Positions 48,710-59,269 of a DNA stretch of 64,000 nt are shown here, piece after piece. The notes under the pieces are model-generated. The model searched no databases. It worked only from the letters and a program-made list of their open reading frames with translations, and was not told the origin of the DNA. The stretch's first letter is position 1, and each line of letters begins with the position of its first letter. The position numbers and the translations under genes were made by a program. Location of the stretch: positions 62,001 through 126,000 of the forward strand of contig NZ_CP123872.1 in the NCBI RefSeq assembly GCF_031598375.1, read 5' to 3'. The DNA comes from Temperatibacter marinus (GTDB lineage: Bacteria > Pseudomonadota > Alphaproteobacteria > Sphingomonadales > Kordiimonadaceae).

Positions 48710-48814
48710 TAGATAGCCCCATCAATTCTTGTTGATTTTGAAAGGCCAAAGCATAGTGTCATGCAGTCATAATGCAAGGGAAAAGGCAGATTTTCCTAGG
48801 GGATAAACTAAAGA

Positions 48815-49243
48815 TTATTCACTGGCATATTTAGATCGCATATAAGCAGTAGAGTCCGCTATCATCTCTTCGATCACTTCAAGATCAACATCCTCTAATT
48901 TATTAATATATAAGCAGGATTTGGAATGTTTATGCTTTCCTAAGTGAGATAGCTGATCTTTATAATCAGAAAAACCATTCATAATATATAGAGTGGTATT
49001 TGCTTTACGCGGTGAAAATCCAGTCAGACACCAATCCCCTTCCCGGCCTGATGCATATTTATAATGATAGGACCCAAAGCCAACAATACTATCTCCCCAC
49101 ATGGTAGCTGGCTGTCCGGTAATCCTCTCAAAGAGCGGCAACAGTTTCAGAGAATCTTCTCTGCGCCTCTTATTTTCAAGCCCTTCAATAAAGGTCAGCA
49201 CATCCGCATCATTCTTTTGGGTTTGATTGTCATTCTTGCTCAT
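48815..49243 (-). CDS. DUF1801 family protein
   Basis: A 142-residue protein. 'MWGDSIVGFGSYHYKYASGREGDW' positions about 48-71, 'FSPRKANTTLYIMNGF' and 'GKHKHSKSCLYINKLEDVD' match DUF1801 (YdhG-like, Bet v1-type fold). Function unknown. GGGGAGAG is upstream of the ATG. Lies between putA and the M1 gene, same strand. Confidence 0.85.
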   Translation of the reverse strand: MSKNDNQTQKNDADVLTFIEGLENKRRREDSLKLLPLFERITGQPATMWGDSIVGFGSYHYKYASGREGDWCLTGFSPRKANTTLYIMNGFSDYKDQLSHLGKHKHSKSCLYINKLEDVDLEVIEEMIADSTAYMRSKYASE

Positions 49244-49285
49244 TAGCTCTCCCCTTCAGTTGAAGAAGAGAGCATAGCATGAATT

Positions 49286-52200
49286 CTATTCGCCTGCTAG
49301 AAGCACAGCGTCGCCGCCAGATGCGGTAGTATCAACACAGCAGTGTCTTTCTCTTGAGAAATTATAGAAAGAACGCCAATCTGTGATCAACGGTACAAGT
49401 TTACCAGGTCGATTTGCCAAGGCTTTTCGATAGTCTTGTAGTTTTGAGCGATCCTGACAAACACAGGCGACCGCATCAATCCCCTCAACTTTAGAAAGTA
49501 AGGATATATCTGTCTTTGCCTTTATAATTTCTAAGGCAAACTGATCGGCCAACCCAATAAGGCGGCCATATACTGCATCGCTTGGATTAATAAGTACAAC
49601 TCTGTTTCCGAGATAGAGCGCAGTAATCATTTGTTGAATTTGAGCTGTTGTTTCTAGCCCTAAACACAAAATTGTACCACGGTCCACACGCCTAAGGTCA
49701 TTGGTCTCACCTACTGGAGAGGTCATGACATGCGCATCAACAACCTGACTCTTAAGCGCAGAAAGAGCATAATCAGCTGAATTTTGCCAATCCGTCAATT
49801 CTTTGCTGGTAACCTCGGCCAGAGTTGAGCGTATATCTGCGAGAGAGCCGATCGATTTTTGGGCAACTGAAGTCAAGGCGAACTCTAACTGTTCCCTAGT
49901 TACGTAGGCCGCATCGCGCCCTTTTTCAGGCAGGCCAACATCACTCCAATATTTCTGGAATACATCAAGATATTCCGGCCCTCCTGCTTTAGGCCCTGTA
50001 CCAGAAAGGCCTTCACCGCCAAAGGGCTGAGATCCTACAATCGCACCAATTTGGTTTCTATTAATATAGAGGTTGCCGACAGTGGCCTTCATTTGAACTT
50101 CCGATATTCGATCATCAATCCGCGTATGAAGCCCCAGTGTCAGTCCATAGCCACAGGCATTGATAGAGGATAAGACAGTATAAAAATCTTGAGCTTTGAA
50201 AGTAGCAACATGAAGGACAGGGCCAAAAATCTCTTTCTCCAATTCCTCAATTCCAGATACTTTAACCACTGTTGGAGGAATAAAATAACCATCTTTTGGG
50301 GCTTGAAGTTGCTTTACAACTTGTCCCTTCTTTGTCCGCATAGCCAAATATGATTGAATGCCTTCATATGCTGTCTGATCAATCACAGGGCCAACATCTG
50401 TTGTTATCTCCCACGGATTCCCCATAGACAATTCCTCCATAGCACCATAGAGCATCGAGAAAAATCTATCCGCTACATCTTCTTGTACATAAAGCATACG
50501 AAGCGCAGAACACCGCTGCCCTGCACTTTGAAAACTGCTGGCAATAATATCACGCACTGCTTGTTCCGGCAGGGCCGTGCTATCAACAATCATCGCATTC
50601 AATCCGCCAGTTTCAGCAACAAGCGGTGCAGAGGGTTCACATGAATCAGCCATCACACTATTGATCAGTTGGGCTGTAGCTGTAGAGCCTGTAAAGCAAA
50701 CGCCTGAGATTTTCTCATTTCCTGTGATAGCCGCCCCTATGGTGCGACCATACCCTGGTAGCAACTGAAGAACATCCCGAGGTATCCCTGCTTGATGTAA
50801 CAATTTTACGGCAAGATACGCTACAGTTGTTGTTTGTTCTGCAGGTTTCGCAATCACCGTATTCCCAGTCACTAGCGCCGCAGCAATTTGCCCTGTAAAG
50901 ATTGCCAAGGGAAAATTCCAAGGAGAGATGCATGTAATAACGCCCCTTGGTAACTTTTGTGGATTAGAGGCTTGCCTCATTTCGACAGCATAATATCTCA
51001 AGAAGTCGACAGCTTCGCGAAGTTCTGCCACACCATCAACAAGCGACTTACCTGCTTCGCGTGTCAGAATGGCGAAAATTTCACTGGCATGGTCTTCATA
51101 TAGATCTGCAGCCTTCAGTAAGGCCGTGACACGGCTTTCAATCGAACTACGTGACCAATCTGGAAATGCCTCTGTCGCTGCCTTAAGAGCGGCTTGGACT
51201 TGTGTTTCAGATGTATGAGCAACTGTTGCGACAGTATCGTTAGGAATTCCGGGATTCACGATGGTGACTTCAGCCCCATTCTCCAGACTGGTATCCTGTA
51301 TAAGAGGGGCCACCTGCCACACTTTTTCTAAGTAAGCACCACGCCCTTCTTCCATAGATTGAAGCTGGAGCACGTCCGTGTGATCAAACCCTTTAGAATT
51401 CAATCGTTCGTTACCAAACAAGTCTTTAGGCATTGCAATGACACGAGAAGCAGGATTTTGCGCTTTTATTAATGGATCCTGTGCCACTTCTGTGGGATGG
51501 ATTGCGTGATCAACAATCTGATTCACAAAACTACTATTCGCGCCGTTTTCAAGCAATCGTCTTACAAGATACGCCAATAAATCACGGTGCACACCCACAG
51601 GGGCATAAATACGACACCGTGTTTGTTGATTATGCATTAAGACACCATGCAAACTCTCGCCCATACCGTGTAGGCGTTGGAATTCGAACGAGTCTTTGTT
51701 CAAATTTTTTGCGAACTCCATCACAGCAGAAACTGTATGGGCATTATGGCTCGCAAATTGAGGATAAATCCTATCTGTCATCGACAAAAGTTTTTTAGCA
51801 CAGGCCATGTAGGAGATATCTGTATTTTCCTTGCGGGTGTATACTGGAAACCCTTCAAGACCAAAGACCTGAGCTCGCTTAACTTCTGCATCCCAGTAAG
51901 CCCCTTTAACAAGACGCACCATAATTTTGCAATCAAGTTTGCTGGCTAGTTGATAGAGATATTCAAGAACGAATGGGGCTCTCTTACTATATGCCTGAAC
52001 GACAATGCCAAAGCCATCCCAACCTCTCAAGGACTCGCTTTTTAAAACATGTGTAATCAAATCAAGTGAAATATCTAGCCGGTCCACCTCTTCTGCATCA
52101 ATGTTAAAGCCCATATTATGGGATTTAGCTAACTCGGCAAGCTCTAGAATTTTGGGCGTTAATTCCTTGACCACTCGCGTTTTATTAATTTGCTCATAGC

Positions 52201-52945
52201 GAGGATGCAGTGCTGAGATTTTGATAGATATCCCCGGATTTTCCCTAACTCCTTGCTTGCAAGCAGATGCGATTTTCTCTATCGCCTCTTTATACGACTG
52301 AAAATATTTCTTTGCATCTGCAGCCGTATGCGCGGCTTCTCCCAACATATCATAGCTGTAGGTAAAACCCTTTTTCTCATAATGAGCGGCTTCTTTCATC
52401 GCAGCTTTAATATCTTGCCCCAGAACAAATTGACGTCCCAATTCCTTCATCACTTGCTTGACGGCCTGACGAATGACAGGCATGCCCATTCGTTTAACCA
52501 TGCCTTTAAGTGTTTTTGTAACGGCTTTGGATCCATCTTTGAGAACAGCGCTTGTCACTTGAAGCCCCATGGTCGAGGCATTAACCAGAGCAGAAATACT
52601 TTGACCAGCATGATGAGACCATTCACCGGACATGATTTTATCTTCAATCAAGGCATCCATTGTCTGGCTATCGGGTACACGTAACAAAGCCTCTGCCAAG
52701 CACATCAGTGCAAGACCTTCCTTCGTTGAAAGTCCATATTCAGCAAGGAATGCTTCCATTAAACTCGGCGTAGTTGTCTCGCGAACGTCAGTGACCAATT
52801 GCGCACCTTCAGCTGCAATAATGTTTCGTTCTTCCGCAGAGAAGTCAGCGGCTTGCGATAAACTCTCTATCGCAGCATTCTCATCCCACAGCATATGTTT
52901 ACGAATATCTTGACGATATATTTCTAGATCAGACTCTAACGACAT
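49286..52945 (-). CDS. putA: bifunctional PutA: proline dehydrogenase / glutamate-semialdehyde dehydrogenase
   Basis: A 1219-residue enzyme that oxidises proline to glutamate through P5C. The ATG at 52945 ([12 protein letters not shown]) has GGAGGGG four bases before it; the TTG upstream overlaps that site. Residues about 15-470 carry the alpha-domain and PRODH barrel ('[16 protein letters not shown]', '[18 protein letters not shown]', '[15 protein letters not shown]'). Residues about 550-1010 are the aldehyde dehydrogenase with catalytic Cys in '[14 protein letters not shown]' and 'FTGSTATAQ'. A further 200-residue C-terminal domain ends with '[15 protein letters not shown]', as in type B PutA. 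No N-terminal ribbon-helix-helix domain exists, so it should not repress its own gene. Confidence 0.96.
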   Translation of the reverse strand: MSLESDLEIYRQDIRKHMLWDENAAIESLSQAADFSAEERNIIAAEGAQLVTDVRETTTPSLMEAFLAEYGLSTKEGLALMCLAEALLRVPDSQTMDALIEDKIMSGEWSHHAGQSISALVNASTMGLQVTSAVLKDGSKAVTKTLKGMVKRMGMPVIRQAVKQVMKELGRQFVLGQDIKAAMKEAAHYEKKGFTYSYDMLGEAAHTAADAKKYFQSYKEAIEKIASACKQGVRENPGISIKISALHPRYEQINKTRVVKELTPKILELAELAKSHNMGFNIDAEEVDRLDISLDLITHVLKSESLRGWDGFGIVVQAYSKRAPFVLEYLYQLASKLDCKIMVRLVKGAYWDAEVKRAQVFGLEGFPVYTRKENTDISYMACAKKLLSMTDRIYPQFASHNAHTVSAVMEFAKNLNKDSFEFQRLHGMGESLHGVLMHNQQTRCRIYAPVGVHRDLLAYLVRRLLENGANSSFVNQIVDHAIHPTEVAQDPLIKAQNPASRVIAMPKDLFGNERLNSKGFDHTDVLQLQSMEEGRGAYLEKVWQVAPLIQDTSLENGAEVTIVNPGIPNDTVATVAHTSETQVQAALKAATEAFPDWSRSSIESRVTALLKAADLYEDHASEIFAILTREAGKSLVDGVAELREAVDFLRYYAVEMRQASNPQKLPRGVITCISPWNFPLAIFTGQIAAALVTGNTVIAKPAEQTTTVAYLAVKLLHQAGIPRDVLQLLPGYGRTIGAAITGNEKISGVCFTGSTATAQLINSVMADSCEPSAPLVAETGGLNAMIVDSTALPEQAVRDIIASSFQSAGQRCSALRMLYVQEDVADRFFSMLYGAMEELSMGNPWEITTDVGPVIDQTAYEGIQSYLAMRTKKGQVVKQLQAPKDGYFIPPTVVKVSGIEELEKEIFGPVLHVATFKAQDFYTVLSSINACGYGLTLGLHTRIDDRISEVQMKATVGNLYINRNQIGAIVGSQPFGGEGLSGTGPKAGGPEYLDVFQKYWSDVGLPEKGRDAAYVTREQLEFALTSVAQKSIGSLADIRSTLAEVTSKELTDWQNSADYALSALKSQVVDAHVMTSPVGETNDLRRVDRGTILCLGLETTAQIQQMITALYLGNRVVLINPSDAVYGRLIGLADQFALEIIKAKTDISLLSKVEGIDAVACVCQDRSKLQDYRKALANRPGKLVPLITDWRSFYNFSRERHCCVDTTASGGDAVLLAGE

Positions 52946-52957
52946 TGGCCCCTCCAA

Positions 52958-53295
52958 AAATCCAAATTATTGCGGAGCTTATATTGAGATTTTTTGTTTT
53001 TGCAAATTTTTTTATCCCTCAGAAATATGGCAATATTTTCATATACTTAAGAGAAGTTTTCGCAAAAGATAAAAAGATCATGCTGTGTATTTTAATAAAG
53101 TCGGAAAAAGACTCGAAATTTTAACCAAACTAAGACGATGTCGATGAATCTCCTGAAGGATGATTTCATTGAGATCTCTTCATAATAATTCTTTGATCTC
53201 TTCCTAATAATTCTATAATGCGTCAATTTGCACTAAGAGGGGAAATGTCTCAATTGTTCCTAGAATTTATTCTTTAACAATAGTATGAAAAAACC
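52958..53295. other. putA-PAS intergenic region
   Basis: AT-rich divergent region with no gene seen. It holds T-runs near the putA start, the 22-base tandem repeat and TATAAT promoter described at 53173-53219, and a short inverted repeat aaatat-ggca-atattt near 53021-53036. Confidence 0.5.
53173..53219 (+). promoter_or_regulatory. tandem direct repeat overlapping a TATAAT promoter
   Basis: gatctcttcataataattct (53173-53192) recurs at 53195-53214 with one mismatch, a period of 22 bases or about two helix turns. The second copy lies between a TTGATC (53193-53198) and a perfect TATAAT (53214-53219), spacing 15-16. The array looks like a two-site operator for the PAS gene or for putA. Confidence 0.5.
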
Positions 53296-53835
53296 ATGAT
53301 AAACGATCTTACTTCCATGCAACGCGGCCTCTATGAATACTGGTTATCGCTACCACGTTTAGAACAGTCTTTGTTGCCTCACAAAAGTGCTCTAAGATCT
53401 TCTGAGCTCATTCCAATGCTTGAAAACATTGGAATGGCTGAATTTATTTGCGATTATAATTTACAAGTCCGTCATGTCGGCAGTGGTGTAGATGAAAAAT
53501 TCTATGAAACCATGCAATATCAAAATGCTTTTGATTTCACGCACGAAAACGCCCATGATTTTATTAATTCACACTGGCAAAGGGTTTTTACCACCCCCTG
53601 TGCGACCCAGATGATCATTGCCAGTCGCCCTGTCGGTCAGAATGCTTTTGAGTTGATAAGTTTTCACCTTCCCTTGCTGAATTCTGAAGGCGTTGCCGCT
53701 CATGTTATCTCTATTTTTGAACGCGGAGAAACCCTTGATCATCTAGAACCCAATACACAGGGGCTCATTTATAAAGAAGATATCCTAGATTTTATTTACA
53801 TGGATTTAGGGGCGGGTATACCCAACAACGTTTGA
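53296..53835 (+). CDS. PAS domain-containing protein (PAS_5-like)
   Basis: A 179-residue protein. The pattern 'YWLSLPR' near the N-terminus, 'MAEFICDYNLQVRHVGSGVDE' and 'FISFHLPLLNSEG..AHVISIFERGE' (key pieces) resemble the PAS_5 domain (PF07310-like) found in many alphaproteobacterial proteins. No kinase, cyclase or HTH part is fused, so the protein probably senses a ligand and acts on a partner. No clear ribosome site precedes the ATG. Divergent from putA. Confidence 0.78.
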   Translation: MINDLTSMQRGLYEYWLSLPRLEQSLLPHKSALRSSELIPMLENIGMAEFICDYNLQVRHVGSGVDEKFYETMQYQNAFDFTHENAHDFINSHWQRVFTTPCATQMIIASRPVGQNAFELISFHLPLLNSEGVAAHVISIFERGETLDHLEPNTQGLIYKEDILDFIYMDLGAGIPNNV

Positions 53836-53842
53836 GAAGATG

Positions 53843-53873
53843 AAAAAAGGCGACCTTTCGGCCGCCTTTTTTG
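53843..53873 (+). terminator. strong terminator between convergent PAS and DPP IV genes
   Basis: aaaaaaggc (53843-53851) pairs with gccttttttt-type sequence at 53864-53872, with an inner ggccgaaagg-like helix. Works on both strands. Confidence 0.9.
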
Positions 53874-53894
53874 CATGAGACTATCTATTGACCC

Positions 53895-56204
53895 TTACCG
53901 GTCCAGTGGCCCGGCTGGTAAATGTGTCAGGAAATAGTTCGTTCTTAAGGTCGTCAGATGATATCTAGTATTTTTCCCGCGGTAAATACCATGAGCGCGG
54001 TTAGGATAACTCATAAAATCAAACTGAATATTATGCTCTATCAATTTATTAATCAGACGTTCTGTGCCTTGATAATGGACATTATCATCGCCTGTACCAT
54101 GCACCACTAGCAACTTTCCTTTTAACAGATGGGCATAATTTACAGCCACAGATTTTTCATAAAAGGCTGCATCTTCAGGCAAGATACCACTATAGCGTTC
54201 TTGATAAATGGTATCATAAAGCCTGGTATCAGGCACAGGCGCTTGCGAGACACCCACTTTGAAGGTGTCACCATGCCTAAAGAGCGCGTGCAACGTAGAA
54301 GTGCCGCCCCCTGAGTGACCCCAAATACCAATACGATCTGCATCCATATAGGGGCGCTCTGCAAGCATTGCATTCACACCTGCAGCTTGATCGTTCACAT
54401 TGGTTAACCCTAATGTTCTATAGATAGACTTTCGCCACGCCCGCCCTTTTGGAAGGGGAGTCCCTCTATTATCAAGGGTGGCAACGATATACCCCCTCTG
54501 GGTCATCATAATATCCCAAGCCATGTTTCTGCCCCACCGATCCGTTGACGTCGCTCCAGCTGGTTCACCGTAAACATAGAAAATCACAGGGTATTTTTTT
54601 GAAGCGTCAAAGTCATGAGGATATCTCATAAATCCAGGCAATACATGACCCTCTTTTGTTGTGACAGAGAACAACTCTGTTTTACCTTTGGCGAGTTTAT
54701 CGTAAGTTTCCTGTAATTTGTTATTGTCAACGTAGGTCCGGACAACTTTATGGTCCGGCAAACTTACAAGAGTTTTCACATTCGCTTTATTACGGTTATT
54801 ATAATCATGAAAGGCCCATTTTCCATCATGAGAGATCGAATAGCTATGATAGCCTTTCCTCTCTTCTGGGGTGAGTTTCTCTGCTGGTGATTGACCATCT
54901 AAAGCCAATCTATAGAGCGACCGCCGCTGAACATCATCAGGGCTAGCATAAAAGTAGAGATACCCCCCAACTGTGTCAACGCGTCGAATGCTTATGACAT
55001 CATACTCTGGTTTTGAAATATCTTGGGTTGTAGTACCATCACGAGACACACGCAGAACCTGACGAAATCCATTTTTTTCAGTGACCCAAAGAAATTCTTT
55101 GCCCTCATTAAGCCATTTAAAATCTGTTACAGGATCCAGAAAGGCCTCATCTTTTTCAACGAGAACAGTCTTTGGTTGCCCGCTGTCTGCATTCACCATC
55201 AATAGATTTATTGTGTTTTGACGACGATTGAGCTGCTGAACTACAAGTTCATCACTGTTCCCAGCCCATTCCATATAAGCCAGATAGTTATTTCTTTTAT
55301 CGCCCTCTATACTCATCCATGTGGTTTCGCCGCCCGCAACGGACACCACGCCAAGCTTTGCAGCAGAATTTGTTTCTCCCACCTTTGGATAACTGAACGT
55401 CGTTAATGTTGGATAATTATCTTTAGCATCCGTATTATTGATCATCGTAAAGTCGCGTACACCGCTTGCATCAAGTTGCCAGTATGCAATCTTTTTTCCA
55501 TCCGGTGACCAACGGAATCCATCACGTAGTCCAAATTCTTCTTCATAAACCCAGTCAAAAGTACCATTAATAATGGTCTCGGATCCATCTTTGGTCAGAC
55601 GTGTTTTCCGTCCTGTGTCAACGTCTTCCACATAAATGTCATGAATTTTAGCACCTGTTTTTTGGACATAGGCCACTTTGCTGCCATCAGGTGAAAATTT
55701 AGCAAACATAAGGCTTGATGCAGGAAACTCTTGGCCGACTTGCGCCAGTCGCTTGGTCTCCATATCAAGAATCCAATAATCCCCTTGGGTATGATAGCGC
55801 CAAACTTGTTTTCTATTATTATATATAAGAGCTTTCTTACCATCATCTGACCATGCAAATCCTGAGATATCTAAAGGTTTGTCTCTGCCCTCAGGGATTA
55901 GATCTTTTGCGGAAAGTAAAATTGTCTGCTCACCGGATTCCGCATTGTAGAGGACAACATCTCTACCCCCATCAATCTCACTACTTTTTTGGATGAGTGT
56001 ATACCCTCGGCCATCCTTAAGCCAGTTTGCCCCTCCAAACCAATCACCTCTAAAATCAGATGTTTCGAAAATCCGCTTCAAGGAAACCTGCTCATCCTCG
56101 GATAATGGCTTTGTCTCTACGGTTTCATGATGACAAGCCGCTGTAGATAGAATTAAACTGCTTGCTAGTGTCACTTTAAGTGCAATGGTTTTCAAATTGA
56201 TCAT
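53895..56204 (-). CDS. dipeptidyl peptidase IV-type S9 serine peptidase, lipoprotein
   Basis: A 769-residue exopeptidase that removes X-Pro or similar dipeptides. The N-terminal signal has lipobox 'LSTAAC' (Cys 24), placing it on a membrane. The beta-propeller carries the substrate-amine binding motif 'DWVYEEEF' (two Glu), typical of DPP IV. The C-terminal alpha/beta hydrolase has the nucleophile in 'GIWGHSGGGTS', acidic residue in 'GTGDDNVHYQG' and histidine in 'NRAHGIY'. AGGAGGGGG is eight bases before the ATG. Confidence 0.95.
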   Translation of the reverse strand: MINLKTIALKVTLASSLILSTAACHHETVETKPLSEDEQVSLKRIFETSDFRGDWFGGANWLKDGRGYTLIQKSSEIDGGRDVVLYNAESGEQTILLSAKDLIPEGRDKPLDISGFAWSDDGKKALIYNNRKQVWRYHTQGDYWILDMETKRLAQVGQEFPASSLMFAKFSPDGSKVAYVQKTGAKIHDIYVEDVDTGRKTRLTKDGSETIINGTFDWVYEEEFGLRDGFRWSPDGKKIAYWQLDASGVRDFTMINNTDAKDNYPTLTTFSYPKVGETNSAAKLGVVSVAGGETTWMSIEGDKRNNYLAYMEWAGNSDELVVQQLNRRQNTINLLMVNADSGQPKTVLVEKDEAFLDPVTDFKWLNEGKEFLWVTEKNGFRQVLRVSRDGTTTQDISKPEYDVISIRRVDTVGGYLYFYASPDDVQRRSLYRLALDGQSPAEKLTPEERKGYHSYSISHDGKWAFHDYNNRNKANVKTLVSLPDHKVVRTYVDNNKLQETYDKLAKGKTELFSVTTKEGHVLPGFMRYPHDFDASKKYPVIFYVYGEPAGATSTDRWGRNMAWDIMMTQRGYIVATLDNRGTPLPKGRAWRKSIYRTLGLTNVNDQAAGVNAMLAERPYMDADRIGIWGHSGGGTSTLHALFRHGDTFKVGVSQAPVPDTRLYDTIYQERYSGILPEDAAFYEKSVAVNYAHLLKGKLLVVHGTGDDNVHYQGTERLINKLIEHNIQFDFMSYPNRAHGIYRGKNTRYHLTTLRTNYFLTHLPAGPLDR

Positions 56205-56654
56205 TGTAAAACCCCCTCCTTTGGAATTCTTCTGCTCTAGTGTCTACAACACCCCCTAAAGAACCGCAACGATATTTACTGGCTTATCTTACCTCCTTCT
56301 GGGTGAATTTTTATTCCCTCATTGCCTACAGACGGAGTGCATATAGAGGTAAAAATTACCGTGTAATTTTTTGCAAAATAAAAAATATAAACTAAAATCT
56401 ATGCATAATTATTCATGAAATTATTCTTGGTTTATGAAGAATAATCATTTAAATACATGTTTTAATTATATTATTTCTAAACACCCCTCTCATTCTCTCG
56501 CTATTGTTTCTAAAATTTAATTTCGGAAATTTTTTGCAAATATAAATTTTATGTGATATCGACACCCTTAGTGAATGAATACAGAGTCACTCTGTGGGAC
56601 GTTTAGGGAAAATTCATATAGTACTGAGGGAACAGCGGCAAGCTGAGTAAACGC
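56205..56654. other. 450-base divergent intergenic region, AT-rich
   Basis: No gene seen. It contains a perfect 9-bp inverted repeat (attattctt at 56420-56428 and aagaataat at 56437-56445) and a 15-base palindrome acagagt-c-actctgt at 56581-56595, both upstream of the glucosidase gene. The second lies 60 bases before the ATG and resembles a sugar-repressor operator in form. Confidence 0.5.
56581..56595. promoter_or_regulatory. 15-base palindrome upstream of the glucosidase gene
   Basis: acagagt (56581-56587), c, actctgt (56589-56595): a perfect odd-centred palindrome. Shape and place suit a LacI- or GntR-like operator; no such regulator is encoded nearby. Confidence 0.4.
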
Positions 56655-58298
56655 ATGAATGCAGAGCAAAAAAAATACAGAACATCACTGGATGCGCCAT
56701 GGTGGAAAGGCGCTGCCATTTATCATATCTATCCTCGATCATTTATGGATAGCAACAATGATGGCACGGGCGATTTACAAGGCATTATTAGTAAATTAGA
56801 TTATATTGCTTCCCTCGCTGTCGATGCGATTTGGCTCTCCCCAATATTCAAGTCTCCACAAAAGGATTTCGGTTATGATGTTTCTGATTACCGAGATATA
56901 GATCCATTATTTGGTACCTTAGAAGATTTCGATAAACTACTGAGCGAATCCCACAAACGGGGATTAAAGGTCATTGTCGATCAGGTCTATTCTCATACCT
57001 CAGATCAGCACCCTTGGTTTGAAGAAAGTAGCGCCTCTCGAGACAACCCAAAATCGGATTGGTATGTCTGGGCGGATCCCAAGCCCTGCGGATCTCCTCC
57101 AACAAATTGGCAATCGGTCTTTGGCGGCCCCAGCTGGCAGTGGAGCAGCAGAAGACGACAATATTATTTGCATAACTTCCTGACGGAACAGCCTGATTTG
57201 AATCTCCACACTCCAGAAGTTCAGGATGAAATTCTGGATATCGCTCGCTTTTGGTTAAATCGCGGTGTCGATGGGTTTAGAATGGACGCTCTCAATTTCA
57301 GCATGCACGATCTTGAGATGCGTGATAATCCTGCTGAAACAGAGTTTGAGCGGGAACCCACGCGTCCCTTTGATTATCAAAGGCAAGAATATAATCAATC
57401 GCACCCTGATATTCCGCGCTTCCTGGAAAAGGTCCGGCAGCTTTTTGATCAATATCCCGGCAGCTTTACCGTTGCTGAGGTCGGCGGCAAAAAAGCTTTA
57501 GAAGAAATGAAAGACTATACGGCAGAGGATAAACGTCTTCATTCAGCCTATAGTTTTGACTATCTTTACGCTGAAAACCTGACCGCTGAGCGTGTGAAAC
57601 AGTCGATTGAAAATTGGCCACAAAACCCTCAAACCGGCTGGCCTTCGTGGGCCTATTCAAATCATGATGCACCGCGTGCTCTGAGTCGCTGGAAGGGGGA
57701 CTGCCCTGCTGATGAGTTTAACCGGCTAATGCTTTTAACACTCATCGCTATGCGTGGTAACATCTTCCTCTATCAAGGGGAAGAACTGGGTATGTTACAA
57801 GGCCATGTTCCCTATGAGAAACTGCAAGATCCGGAAGCCATCGCTAATTATCCTGAAACCCTAGGCCGAGACGGCGCTCGCACGCCGATACCTTGGTGCT
57901 CCAGATCGATTAACGCTGGATTTAACAAAGGCACAGAGCCATGGTTGCCCATCGATCCTCGACATTTTGAGACCAGCGTGGATAAATTAGAAGCTGACAA
58001 GACATCAGCCCTTCATTTCACACGCGCTCTTCTCAAGTGTCGTAAAGACTCAGAAGCCTTAAGGCTCGGCCAGATGAATTTTCTAAAGGCTGAAGACGAC
58101 CTTCTTCTTTTTACACGTCAGTATCAGGATGAACTCATTCTATGCGGTTTTAACCTAGGCTGCAAAACGTTGGACCTTGCGTCTATAGTTGACACAAAAC
58201 CCTGTGAAATGCTCGCTGCTGCGAATCTTGATCAGACACTAACCTCTGTGCCTAACACCTTAAAAGGTCATAGCGGGTTTATTGTCAGATACCTTTAA
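56655..58298 (+). CDS. GH13 alpha-glucosidase / oligo-1,6-glucosidase
   Basis: A 547-residue hydrolase of alpha-glucosides. The GH13 regions are visible: 'VDQVYSHTSDQHPWF', nucleophile D in 'GVDGFRMDALNFSM', acid/base E in 'FTVAEVGGKK' and third acid in 'YSNHDAPRALSRW'. The N-terminal 'WWKGAAIYHIYPRSFMDSN' and 'GTGDLQGI' are typical of oligo-1,6-glucosidase and related enzymes. No signal peptide, so it acts in the cytoplasm on imported sugars. No transporter or regulator of sugars lies beside it. The ribosome site is weak. Confidence 0.93.
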   Translation: MNAEQKKYRTSLDAPWWKGAAIYHIYPRSFMDSNNDGTGDLQGIISKLDYIASLAVDAIWLSPIFKSPQKDFGYDVSDYRDIDPLFGTLEDFDKLLSESHKRGLKVIVDQVYSHTSDQHPWFEESSASRDNPKSDWYVWADPKPCGSPPTNWQSVFGGPSWQWSSRRRQYYLHNFLTEQPDLNLHTPEVQDEILDIARFWLNRGVDGFRMDALNFSMHDLEMRDNPAETEFEREPTRPFDYQRQEYNQSHPDIPRFLEKVRQLFDQYPGSFTVAEVGGKKALEEMKDYTAEDKRLHSAYSFDYLYAENLTAERVKQSIENWPQNPQTGWPSWAYSNHDAPRALSRWKGDCPADEFNRLMLLTLIAMRGNIFLYQGEELGMLQGHVPYEKLQDPEAIANYPETLGRDGARTPIPWCSRSINAGFNKGTEPWLPIDPRHFETSVDKLEADKTSALHFTRALLKCRKDSEALRLGQMNFLKAEDDLLLFTRQYQDELILCGFNLGCKTLDLASIVDTKPCEMLAAANLDQTLTSVPNTLKGHSGFIVRYL

Positions 58299-58321
58299 AT
58301 CTTTAGATTATAACCTTAAGT

Positions 58322-58346
58322 TTTTCTAACCTATTACCTTAGAAAA
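58322..58346. repeat. 8-bp inverted repeat after the glucosidase gene
   Basis: ttttctaa (58322-58329) and ttagaaaa (58339-58346) form a perfect repeat with a 9-base spacer. It is too GC-poor for a good terminator; it may be a weak terminator or an operator for cysE. Confidence 0.35.
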
Positions 58347-58435
58347 CACGTAAGTGTGATTAGATTATTTTTGTGTTATATATTAGGTAGACCTTGTATT
58401 ACGAGAATTGATTTCTAAATACAGCCTATTGCAAC

Positions 58436-59131
58436 ATGAGTGTGACGATGAGAGATTATATAAGATCAATTAAAAGACGTGACCCCGCAGCTCGCTCTGC
58501 GCTGGAGATCCTTTTATTGTACCCTTCATCTCAATCAATATTTTTTCACCGCATTGCCCATTTACTCTATAAAATTGGCTTATTCTTTTTTGCACGATTG
58601 GTCTCTCAATTGTCACGCTTCCTTACAGGAATTGAGATCCATCCCGGCGCTCAAATTGGTAAGAATTTCTTTATTGATCACGGCATGGGAGTTGTGATCG
58701 GTGAAACCACGATCATCGGCGATGATGTCATGCTCTATCACGGGGTCACCCTCGGAGGGGTCGCGCCTGATAAAGAAAGTCGTGTGAAAAGACATCCTAC
58801 CCTTTTGGATGGCGTCGTTGTCGGCGCTGGTGCAAAAGTCTTGGGAAATATTACCATTGGTCACCAAGCCCGTATCGGCGGGAATGCCGTTGTCACAAGA
58901 GATGTATCTGCAGAGCTCACTGTCATCGGAAATCCTGCGAAACCAATTCAAACCCTATCTGTAAAAAGGGGAGGATTTATTGCATATGGAACGCCATGCG
59001 ATAATGTTGCAGATGATCCAGACGAACTGTTGAATTGCATGCGCCGCGAAATCGGCGAACTCAGAGAAAGACTGGCTGATTTGGAAGGCCAAGACGATCT
59101 TGAAAAGCAAAAGACACGAGCATCCAAGTAA
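58436..59131 (+). CDS. cysE: serine O-acetyltransferase
   Basis: A 231-residue hexapeptide-repeat enzyme that acetylates serine for cysteine synthesis. '[27 protein letters not shown]', '[10 protein letters not shown]', '[19 protein letters not shown]' and '[11 protein letters not shown]' form the left-handed beta helix; the catalytic histidine is in 'IDHGMG'. The N-terminal helical domain is short, as in the EpsC-like group. An alternative ATG lies at 58448. The C-terminal 50 residues are acidic and helical. No cysteine synthase gene is adjacent. Confidence 0.93.
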   Translation: MSVTMRDYIRSIKRRDPAARSALEILLLYPSSQSIFFHRIAHLLYKIGLFFFARLVSQLSRFLTGIEIHPGAQIGKNFFIDHGMGVVIGETTIIGDDVMLYHGVTLGGVAPDKESRVKRHPTLLDGVVVGAGAKVLGNITIGHQARIGGNAVVTRDVSAELTVIGNPAKPIQTLSVKRGGFIAYGTPCDNVADDPDELLNCMRREIGELRERLADLEGQDDLEKQKTRASK

Positions 59132-59163
59132 AAGCCTTTTTCCCCAAATTTTTCTCCACTCTC

Positions 59164-59203
59164 TTGACCCTGATCAAGAACCCAGCACGCACTCTTCTAT
59201 ACT
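59164..59203 (+). promoter_or_regulatory. FNR/Crp-type box and -10 element of ompW
   Basis: TTGAC-CCTG-ATCAA (59164-59177) differs from the FNR consensus TTGAT-N4-ATCAA at one base. TATACT (59198-59203) is a good -10. The box centre would be near -40 of the predicted start, the class II activation position. E. coli ompW is known to be controlled by FNR. Confidence 0.65.
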
Positions 59204-59269
59204 TATGGCCTCAATGGATCAGTAAGGGATGACTGAAAACAGCCAATGGCTGTGCTTTAGGAGACTAAA

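Noticed and set aside
53021-53036. aaatat-ggca-atattt inverted repeat upstream of putA
   Set aside because: Six-base AT-only arms are expected by chance in such AT-rich DNA.
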